Positions 29,964-35,581 of a stretch of DNA of 35,581 bases are shown piece after piece (within the stretch, counting starts at the first letter, position 1; every line of letters begins with the position of its first letter). A program made the translations under genes and the position numbers. Source of the DNA: Clostridia bacterium (GTDB lineage Bacteria > Bacillota > Clostridia > Christensenellales > Aristaeellaceae); contig JAFQIB010000045.1 of NCBI GenBank assembly GCA_017397765.1, positions 1-35,581 of the forward strand, written 5' to 3'. The notes under the pieces are model-generated. The model did not search any database. It was not told the origin of the DNA and was given only the letters and a program-made list of their open reading frames with translations.

Positions 29964-30697
29964 TCTTCATCCCATGCGCCGTCCTCCCGGAAGTAGCGCA
30001 TGGCTCCGCCGCGGATCACGCTGCAGACATAATCCCCATGCTGGATCATGCTGTAGGTATCCGTATCCGACACGATGATATGATCGACCAGCGCGATGCC
30101 AAGCTTGGCCAGCACTGCTTCCAGATCCACCGTCGCGTCCACATCGCCGATGGAGGGCAGCGCCTCGCCGCCGGGATGGTTATGGCACAGGATGACGCCG
30201 TAAGCATTCTGATGCAGGGCCGTTTCCGCCACCACGCGCGGATTGGCTGCCACCTCGGACAGGCTGCCCTCGTTGATCAGCCGGTGTCCCAGCACCTTCA
30301 TCTGTGCCGTGACGGAAATCACATAGAATCTTTCCTTCCCCAGCCCGGTCAGCAGCGCCTTGCAGTAGGCCGTCACATCGCCGAAACGCTTCAGCTTCTT
30401 TGTCTGCTGGCACAGGCAAAGCTCATACCGGCGGAACATGGGCACCATCATGGACAGGAGTGTGGCGGTTTCCTCGCCCACACCGTCCACCGACATCAGC
30501 TGCTCCGGCGGTGCCTCCAGCACCCCTCGGAGGCTCCCGAAGGTCTCCAGCAGCCGGTGAGCCAGCGGATTCACATTGCCCCTCGCCCGCCCGTAAAACA
30601 GCAGCAGCTCCAGCACCTCATGGGGCTGGAAGCCCTCCAGTCCTTCCAGGCGGAAGCGCTCCCGCATCCGTTTGCGGTGTCCATCGTGCATGGTCAT
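29954..30697 (-). CDS. radC: RadC-like JAB-domain protein
   Basis: This 247-residue protein has an N-terminal helix-hairpin-helix part (HEVLELLLFYGRARGNVNPLAHRLLETFGSLRGVL, then MSVDGVGEETATLLSMM) and a C-terminal JAB/MPN metal domain with GVILCHNHPGGEALPSIGDVDATVDL, equivalent to the HxH...D metal site of RadC. The role in repair first assigned to RadC has not held up; the function is unsettled. The start at 30697 (MTMHDGHRKRMRERF) is chosen for an AGGA site five bases upstream. A GGGGCT-TGA-AGCCCC hairpin (30714-30728) lies just before that site in the 87-base gap to the upstream DUF218 gene and might set the ratio between the two halves of the operon. Confidence 0.9.
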   Translation of the reverse strand: MTMHDGHRKRMRERFRLEGLEGFQPHEVLELLLFYGRARGNVNPLAHRLLETFGSLRGVLEAPPEQLMSVDGVGEETATLLSMMVPMFRRYELCLCQQTKKLKRFGDVTAYCKALLTGLGKERFYVISVTAQMKVLGHRLINEGSLSEVAANPRVVAETALHQNAYGVILCHNHPGGEALPSIGDVDATVDLEAVLAKLGIALVDHIIVSDTDTYSMIQHGDYVCSVIRGGAMRYFREDGAWDEEWV

Positions 30698-30784
30698 CAG
30701 TTTCCTGCTTTCCGGGGCTTCAAGCCCCTGCATGTTCAACGGAGAAGCCGCCGTTTCTCTTCCAGCATATCGGAAGCTCCGGCC

Positions 30785-31414
30785 TTATTCCTCCTCCAGC
30801 ATCATTTCAAACACTTCATTGACCTGGCTGCCAAGCCGCTGCACCTCGCCCAGCACCCGGTCTCTGCCCTTCGGAGTCAGAAACCAGTCCTCCCGGGTAT
30901 AGCCAGGTGTCGGCGCCGGACATACCAGGAAGCGCGTCTTCGGCATTGCCGCCTGATAATACAGCAGCGCCCGCCGGGCATGGAAGGCATGGCAGCACAA
31001 TATGGCAGTATCGCAGGGCAGCCCGGCCGTTTGCAGCACATCCCGGGACTTTTGGGCATTCTCCCAGGTATAGGTCGCCTGATCCTCCCGGAGGATGGCG
31101 CTGTCCGGCACGCCGTGCTTCCTCAGCACCGCCCGCAGGAAGGCCCACTCCGTCTCATATGCATCAGGATACTCTGCCTGATACCGCTCCGGCACGCCCA
31201 GAAAGCGCCCATAGGTCGTGGCATAGCGGCCCGAGGGCAGCACATAGGGCGCATAGCCCGCCCGGTACAGCGCCGCCGCCCGGATGGCATTTTCAATCTT
31301 CCGCGAACCCGGCACCAGAATCACATCCGCTTGTTCGGGCTGATCCTCCACGAAGATGAACTCCGTCACCGCCCGGATGAACCGTTCCGCTCCCGCTGTC
31401 AGCTTATCCTGCAT
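30785..31414 (-). CDS. DUF218 (YdcF-like) protein, copy 2
   Basis: This 209-residue protein has the DUF218 core without a membrane anchor: ADVILVPGSRKIENAIRAAALYRAGYAPYVLPSGRYATTYGRF, then DSAILREDQATYTWENAQKSRDVL and AILCCHAFHARRALLYYQAAMP. The longer middle part (VPERYQAEYPDAYETEWAFLRAVLRKHGVP) resembles YdcF proteins that bind nucleotide-like ligands; the function is unknown. It overlaps the end of the alcohol dehydrogenase by 11 bases. Together with copy 1 it brackets radC within one operon. Confidence 0.86.
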   Translation of the reverse strand: MQDKLTAGAERFIRAVTEFIFVEDQPEQADVILVPGSRKIENAIRAAALYRAGYAPYVLPSGRYATTYGRFLGVPERYQAEYPDAYETEWAFLRAVLRKHGVPDSAILREDQATYTWENAQKSRDVLQTAGLPCDTAILCCHAFHARRALLYYQAAMPKTRFLVCPAPTPGYTREDWFLTPKGRDRVLGEVQRLGSQVNEVFEMMLEEE

Positions 31415-32531
31415 ACTGCCTCCACAGGGCCGCCAAGCGCGCCCTGTTCTCCTCCGTCACCGGTGTAAAGGCCTGCAAATAGATCGCCCGCAGCGCCGCC
31501 TGATTCAGCTGCTCCGGGTGATTGCCCAGCCGCTGCACATTCACAGAGACCGCCAGGGCATCCAGCGTTTCCTCGTCGGGCATTTCTGCCGGCAGCATAT
31601 CCGTGGCCGCCAGCAGGCCCTGCAGCAGCTGTCCGCCGGACGCGCCGCCGTCATTCAGCCCCAGGATCTCCGCCAGCGCCACCAGCGTCGGCTCTGCCGC
31701 TTTTTCCTCCCACAGGTGCTGCCAGAGGTGGGGCAGCGTCAGCATGCAGGCGTGGCCGTGAGCATAGCCCAGCCGCTTGGTGATCTGATAGCTCATGGCA
31801 TGGGCCGCCGTCGTGCGGCTGATGCGGATCGCACAGCCGGATTCATAGGCAGCCTCCAGCATGGCGTCGGCGGCTTCCGCCTCCCCTGCCAGGTAGGCAG
31901 ACAAATGCCGCAGTACACCGAGGATTGCCCACTTTGCATGGATGCGGCTCTCCGCCGTTGCCTTCGCCGCCCAGAAGGATTCGATCCCCTGGCACAGCGC
32001 ATCCATCGCGCAGGCCTTTCTGTGATACACAGGCAGCGTATCCAGCAGCGAACCGTCCAGGATGATCGCCTCCGGCAGCAGCGCCGGATGATCGAGGGAC
32101 AGCTTCTCATTGTTTTCATACACAACGGCAATGGGCGTTGCCTCCGCGCCGGTACCTGCCGTGCCGGGAATGGCAATATGCGGCAATGCAGCCTCCTGAG
32201 GCAGCGCGTTTTTGCGCACGGCCTCCATCTCGCCGGTCAGGAGCAGCGCCTTGACCGCCTTGGCCGTATCCATCGCGGAACCGCCGCCCACGGAGATCAG
32301 CCCGTCACAGCCGTTGGCGCGGAACACGTCCGCCCCGGCAGATGCATCCGCCAGATCGGGGTTGGGGTGATAGCCGCTGAACAGCGGCAGCTGCAGCCCC
32401 GTACGCGCCGCAAAATCCGCCTGCATCCGTTCGCTGCACACCAACATGGGACGGTGCATACGGAGCGCTGCACACAGCTGGGCAATATGGTCGGCATTCA
32501 GGCTGCCGCGGCCCCGAATCACATGCTGCAT
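31404..32531 (-). CDS. Iron-containing (type III) alcohol dehydrogenase family protein
   Basis: This 375-residue NAD(P)-dependent dehydrogenase has the nucleotide site GLISVGGGSAMDTAKAV (about residue 80 on), then AIPGTAGTGAEATPIAV, and metal-site residues in CAMDALCQGIES (Asp), TTAAHAMSYQITKRLGYAHGHACML (His residues). The SRTTAAHAMSYQIT form is like phosphonoacetaldehyde reductases and relatives, but no phosphonate gene is nearby, so the substrate stays open. The start has AGGGAG seven bases upstream. It is the first gene of a five-gene operon behind a strong promoter. Confidence 0.88.
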   Translation of the reverse strand: MQHVIRGRGSLNADHIAQLCAALRMHRPMLVCSERMQADFAARTGLQLPLFSGYHPNPDLADASAGADVFRANGCDGLISVGGGSAMDTAKAVKALLLTGEMEAVRKNALPQEAALPHIAIPGTAGTGAEATPIAVVYENNEKLSLDHPALLPEAIILDGSLLDTLPVYHRKACAMDALCQGIESFWAAKATAESRIHAKWAILGVLRHLSAYLAGEAEAADAMLEAAYESGCAIRISRTTAAHAMSYQITKRLGYAHGHACMLTLPHLWQHLWEEKAAEPTLVALAEILGLNDGGASGGQLLQGLLAATDMLPAEMPDEETLDALAVSVNVQRLGNHPEQLNQAALRAIYLQAFTPVTEENRARLAALWRQYAG

Positions 32532-32562
32532 CCCTGCACTCCCTTCGGTCTTTTTCTCTTCT

Positions 32563-32591
32563 ATTCTACCCTATTCCCCCTGTTCTGTCAA
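32563..32591 (-). promoter_or_regulatory. Promoter of the dehydrogenase-DUF218-radC-DUF218-rsmG operon
   Basis: On the minus strand TTGACA (32586-32591), a 17-base spacer and TAGAAT (32563-32568) make a strong promoter directly after the serA terminator and about 30 bases before the dehydrogenase start. Confidence 0.82.
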
Positions 32592-32592
32592 A

Positions 32593-32619
32593 GAAAAAAG
32601 CAGGAGCCGAAGCTCCTGC
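32593..32619 (-). terminator. Terminator of serA
   Basis: On the minus strand GCAGGAGC (32612-32619), loop TTCG and GCTCCTGC (32600-32607) form a perfect stem followed by TTTTTTC. It starts within ten bases of the serA stop. Confidence 0.95.
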
Positions 32620-32626
32620 CATGGTT

Positions 32627-33796
32627 TTATGCAAAGGTGCGGACGCGGATCACGCCGGGCAGCGCCTTGATGGCGGCAATGGCGTTCTCGCTGGGCAGGT
32701 CCGCCATGTCCATGACGGTCACAGCCATCTCCTTCTTGGACTTGTTGGTCAGGTCGGTGATGTTCACGCCCTCCGCAGACACGCATGCGGTAATGGTGGC
32801 AATGGTGTTGGGGATGTTCTCGTGAATGACCAGGATGCGCGCGCCCTCCGGCTTGCCCAGAGGGACTTCCGGCAGGTTGACGCTGTTGTGGATGGAGCCG
32901 GTCTCCAGGTAATCGCGCAGCTGCGCGGCGGCCATGGAGGCGCAGTTTTCTTCGCTCTCGGGGGTAGAAGCACCCAGATGGGGGATCGCCACGACCTTGT
33001 CAACGCCCAGCAGATCCGCAGAGGGGAAGTCCACCACATAGCCGCCCAGCTGACCGCTTTCCAGCGCCGCCAGCACGTCGGCATTGTTCGCCAGCTCGTT
33101 GCGGGAGAAGTTCAGCAGCACTGCGCCGGGCTTCATCTTGGCGATGACGTCGGCGTTGATCATGCCGCGGGTCTTGTCGTTCAGCGGCACATGGATGGTC
33201 AGGTAATCCGCCTGCGCGAAGACCTCCGCATCGTTGGCAGCATGGATGACCTTGCGGGACAGGGCCCAGGCGCTGTCCACGCTGATGTAGGGATCATGGC
33301 CCACTACGCGCATACCCAGGCCCTCGCTGGCCGCATTGGCCACCAGACGGCCGATGGCGCCCAGGCCGATCACGCCCAGGGTCTTGCCGCGGACTTCGGG
33401 GCCCACAAACTGGCCCTTGCCCTTTTCCACCAGCTTGCCGACGGCGTCGCCCTCATTCTTCAGGCCCTGCGCCCAGTTCACGCCGCCAATGACATTGCGG
33501 CTGCCCAGCAGCAGACCGCACAGCACCAGCTCTGCCACCGCATTGGCGTTGGCGCCGGGGGTGTTGAACACGCAGATGCCCTGCTTGGAGCACTTGTCGA
33601 TCGGGATATTGTTCACGCCGGCGCCTGCACGGGCGATGCCCAGCAGGTTCTCGCCCAGCTCCATGTCATGCATGGCGGCGGAGCGGACCAGGATGCCGTC
33701 CGGCACGGGCTCTTCCTTGGCGACGGTGTACTTGTCGGCGGAGAGCTGGGTGTAGATAATATCGGAGATCGCGTTGAGCGTTTGGATCTTGTACAT
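32627..33796 (-). CDS. serA: D-3-phosphoglycerate dehydrogenase, short form with ACT domain
   Basis: This 389-residue enzyme oxidises 3-phosphoglycerate, the first step of serine synthesis. The NAD site is LGVIGLGAIGRLVA; catalytic blocks are LLNFSRNEL (Arg) and AIPHLGASTPESEENCA (His). The short form uses a VVDFPSADLLG segment in place of the DVFxxEP block that carries the catalytic glutamate in E. coli SerA; here the nearby acidic residue is Asp. A C-terminal ACT domain (about residues 315-389: ARILVIHENIPNTIATITACVSAEGVNI) suggests feedback by serine. GGAGG precedes the ATG. It lies 288 bases downstream of serC on the same strand, so the pair is probably one transcription unit. Confidence 0.94.
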   Translation of the reverse strand: MYKIQTLNAISDIIYTQLSADKYTVAKEEPVPDGILVRSAAMHDMELGENLLGIARAGAGVNNIPIDKCSKQGICVFNTPGANANAVAELVLCGLLLGSRNVIGGVNWAQGLKNEGDAVGKLVEKGKGQFVGPEVRGKTLGVIGLGAIGRLVANAASEGLGMRVVGHDPYISVDSAWALSRKVIHAANDAEVFAQADYLTIHVPLNDKTRGMINADVIAKMKPGAVLLNFSRNELANNADVLAALESGQLGGYVVDFPSADLLGVDKVVAIPHLGASTPESEENCASMAAAQLRDYLETGSIHNSVNLPEVPLGKPEGARILVIHENIPNTIATITACVSAEGVNITDLTNKSKKEMAVTVMDMADLPSENAIAAIKALPGVIRVRTFA

Positions 33797-34084
33797 GGGG
33801 GGATTCCTCCTTTTGATCTGCGGGAACGTCTGTGGTTGTTCACCGCAGGACTGGCAGCGTCAGGGGCTGCTTTTTTGGGGCTGGGCGAGCTGTTTCGGCT
33901 GATCCTGGCGGAGCAGCGAAAGGCGCGCGCTTCTTTGCGCCTGCGGGCGCGAGGCCTCCGGCGGCAGGGGCCCTGCCCCTTATTCAACATTTGCTTTTCG
34001 CTTTCGCCTTCGGCGAAATCCCCACTGGGGACACGCTTTCAGCAAATGCCCCGCAAAGGGCCATCGGCCCTTTCGAAACCCTTT
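33797..34084 (-). other. Strongly folded serC-serA spacer
   Basis: No credible gene is present. An outer stem CATTTGCT (33988-33995) with AGCAAATG (34041-34048) encloses two hairpins, TTTCGCC-TTC-GGCGAAA (34002-34018) and TCCCC-ACT-GGGGA (34019-34031). Outside it are AAAGGGCC-ATC-GGCCCTTT (34055-34073) and GGCAGG-GGC-CCTGCC (33963-33977). The closest hairpin to the serC stop has no U-tract on the minus strand. The branched form recalls dispersed intergenic repeats; part of it (GGTTTCNAAAGGGC) recurs at 15371-15384. A processing site or attenuator between serC and serA is possible. Confidence 0.6.
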
Positions 34085-35161
34085 TTAGGCGTTCGCGGCT
34101 TCGAACTTCTTCATGAAGTCGACCAGAGCCTTCACGCCTTCCACGGGCATGGCATTGTAGATGCTGGCGCGCATGCCGCCCACGCTGCGGTGGCCCTTCA
34201 GGTTCACCAGGCCCTCGGCAGCGGCAGCCTTGACGAAGGCAGCGTCCTTGTCCGCATCGCCGGTGATGAAGGTCACGTTCATCAGGCTGCGGTATTCCTT
34301 CTGCGCCGTCGCCTTGAACAGCTTGGAGTTATCCAGGAAGTCATACAGCATGGCTGCCTTCTCCACATTGACCTTGTGGATGGCGTCGATGCCGCCGTTC
34401 TGCAGCAGCCAGTCGAAGGTCAGGCCGGCCAGGTAGATGCCCCAGGTGTTGGGGGTGTTGTACATGCTGCCCTTTTCGGACTGGACAGTCCAGTTCATCA
34501 GCTTGGGACAGAGCTTGTTGGCATTGCCCAGCAGCGCCCTCTTGACCACCATGACGCACAGGCCGCTGGGTCCGATGTTCTTCTGGGCGCCGGCGTAGAT
34601 CACGCCGTACTTGGTCACGTCCATGGGCTCGGAGAGGATCATGGAGGAGCAGTCCGCCACGATGGGTGCCTTCACATCAGGCAACTCGATGTAACGGGTG
34701 CCGTAGATGGTATTGTTCTGGCAGATGTGGACGTAATCCGCATCGGCGGAGAAATTGGCGGTCTTCATATCCGGCACGTAGGTGTAGGTATCCTCGCGGC
34801 TGGAGGCGGCAATGTTGACCTCGCCGTAGCGCTTGGCTTCCTCGGCAGCCAGGTGAGCGAAGTTACCGGAGTCCACGTAATCGGCCTTGCCGTTCACCAT
34901 CAGGTTCAGCGGGATGGCGGAGAACTGCTCGGTCGCGCCGCCCTGCAGGAACAACACGTCGTAATCGTCCGGGATGTTCATCAGCTTGCGGAGATCGGCG
35001 ACCGTCTTGTCATAAATGTCGGTGTACATCTTGGAGCGGTGAGACATCTCCATCACGGACATACCGGTATTGCCGTAGCACAGCAGATCCTTCTGTGCCT
35101 TTTCCAACACAGGCTGAGCCAGCATAGAGGGGCCGGGAGAGAAGTTAAATACGCGATCCAT
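34085..35161 (-). CDS. serC: Phosphoserine aminotransferase
   Basis: This 358-residue PLP enzyme converts 3-phosphohydroxypyruvate and glutamate to phosphoserine and 2-oxoglutarate. It starts MDRVFNFSPGPSMLAQPVLE, typical of SerC, at an ATG eight bases after AAGGAGG; upstream in-frame sequence is non-coding. Other blocks are GNTGMSVMEMSHRSK, LFLQGGATEQFSAIPLNL, IVADCSSMILSEPMDV and YAGAQKNIGPSG with the PLP lysine Lys194, plus the C-terminal GHRSVGGMRASIYNAMP. With serA it gives two of the three steps to serine; serB is not in the window. Confidence 0.97.
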   Translation of the reverse strand: MDRVFNFSPGPSMLAQPVLEKAQKDLLCYGNTGMSVMEMSHRSKMYTDIYDKTVADLRKLMNIPDDYDVLFLQGGATEQFSAIPLNLMVNGKADYVDSGNFAHLAAEEAKRYGEVNIAASSREDTYTYVPDMKTANFSADADYVHICQNNTIYGTRYIELPDVKAPIVADCSSMILSEPMDVTKYGVIYAGAQKNIGPSGLCVMVVKRALLGNANKLCPKLMNWTVQSEKGSMYNTPNTWGIYLAGLTFDWLLQNGGIDAIHKVNVEKAAMLYDFLDNSKLFKATAQKEYRSLMNVTFITGDADKDAAFVKAAAAEGLVNLKGHRSVGGMRASIYNAMPVEGVKALVDFMKKFEAANA

Positions 35162-35260
35162 AACAAGTTCCTCCTTATATTGCGTTGATGTGTTATCACT
35201 TTGCCGCATTGCAGTGGGACGTTTTTTGCCCGGTGGACAATATCCGTACCGTGCTTCTAT

Positions 35261-35289
35261 AGTATGCACTATCTTGCTGAAAATTGCAA
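35261..35289 (-). promoter_or_regulatory. Probable promoter of serC-serA
   Basis: On the minus strand TTGCAA (35284-35289), 17 bases and CATACT (35261-35266) give a moderate sigma-A promoter. The leader of about 90 bases shows no clear riboswitch. Confidence 0.5.
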
Positions 35290-35370
35290 GCGAAATACAC
35301 AGGAAGAACAACACAAAATCGCCTGGGGGATCAGGCGCTCCTTCAGGCTGGATCGACCATGCGGCGAGAG

Positions 35371-35401
35371 AAGAAAACCCGCAAGCCTTACAGCCTGCGG
35401 G
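35371..35401 (-). terminator. Minus-strand terminator upstream of serC
   Basis: CCCGCA-x-GC (read on the minus strand from 35401) pairs with GC-x-TGCGGG around a six-base loop, with one mismatch, followed by TTTTCTT. It probably ends a minus-strand gene lying beyond the right edge. A second hairpin CGCCTG/CAGGCG (35320-35337) followed by ATTTTGT may back it up. Confidence 0.6.
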
Positions 35402-35408
35402 CAGCGTG

Positions 35409-35437
35409 TCGAAAAAGTGCTTTAGGCACTTTTTCGA
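35409..35437. repeat. Perfect 12-base-pair inverted repeat
   Basis: TCGAAAAAGTGC (35409-35420) and GCACTTTTTCGA (35426-35437) are exactly complementary around TTTAG. The A/T runs lie inside the stem, so it is not a standard terminator on either strand. Confidence 0.65.
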
Positions 35438-35581
35438 GGATTTGCACTCGCGCACTGGTCGAGCCATAAATGGCTCTCCCGGCCGTTTGCTCGTGTAAGG
35501 AAGCGATTTTGCAACGCGTTATTATGTAGAGGAAGGTTTACCCCTCCTCGTCATGAGTCGCGGGAAATACAAGTAATTCAA
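35438..35581. other. Right-edge region without a recognised gene
   Basis: No ORF with family similarity, ribosome binding site or RNA gene is recognised. A few short stems are present (for example GAGCCAT/ATGGCTC at about 35460-35475). It may be the 3' flank of a minus-strand gene beyond the edge. Confidence 0.4.

Noticed and set aside
33832-34116. A 94-codon frame on the plus strand in the serC-serA spacer
   Set aside because: It is antisense to a palindromic spacer and the serC end, with no ribosome binding site or recognisable protein.

Overview
The window looks like a chromosomal segment of a GC-rich, Gram-positive, Clostridia-type Firmicute, plausibly an uncultured gut lineage. The grounds are an L7Ae-like gene ahead of rpsL, strong AGGAGG-type ribosome binding sites, many TTGACA-17-TATAAT-like promoters, a SpoIID/LytB-domain lipoprotein, an SdpR/SdpI pair, a Noc/ParB relative next to rsmG, and a tRNA with an encoded CCA. 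The genus cannot be fixed from the sequence alone. Most genes are housekeeping; the only clear mobile element is one IS3-family insertion.

Layout, left to right. Bases 1-1187 (minus): the start of rpsG, then rpsL and an L7Ae-family gene, the head of a str operon, driven by a strong promoter at 1297-1325. Bases 1496-3740 (plus): a SpoIID-like lipoprotein, then a complete IS3-family element that has split a terminator hairpin. Bases 3763-5457 (minus): an SdpR-SdpI-CPBP protease operon with a clear promoter and palindromic operator. Bases 5589-6488 (minus): a secreted metallo-beta-lactamase-fold protein. Bases 6767-14780 (plus): rpoB and rpoC, ended by a strong terminator. Bases 14846-16011 (plus): a GNAT acetyltransferase and shikimate kinase. 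Bases 16232-20688 (plus): a type IIA topoisomerase pair whose A subunit looks like ParC; its promoter spacer holds a perfect DnaA box. Bases 20782-24754 (plus): a DUF4097-like protein, ybaB, recR, rmuC and a second MBL-fold protein. Bases 24828-24912: tRNA-Leu(TAA) with its own promoter and terminator. Bases 25123-26953 (plus): two secreted or anchored proteins of unknown function behind a structured leader. Bases 27028-27885 (plus): a methyltransferase-like protein.

From 27873 to the right end everything runs on the minus strand. serC and serA (serine biosynthesis) are separated by a strongly folded spacer. A promoter at 32563-32591 then reads a tight five-gene run: iron-type alcohol dehydrogenase, DUF218 protein, RadC-like protein, second DUF218 protein, rsmG. 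After that comes a small Noc/ParB-like protein with its own promoter.

The points most worth a second look are: the Noc-like protein, which lacks the usual N-terminal CTPase/ParB domain and is probably covered by antisense transcription; the DnaA box inside the topoisomerase promoter; arginine at S12 position 88, a position where lysine-to-arginine is a known streptomycin-resistance change; the long folded rpsL-rpsG spacer; the IS inside a terminator loop; the separation and inversion of rpoBC relative to the str genes; and the secreted pair beside tRNA-Leu. All calls rest on reading the sequence and on remembered family features; no search or folding program was run.
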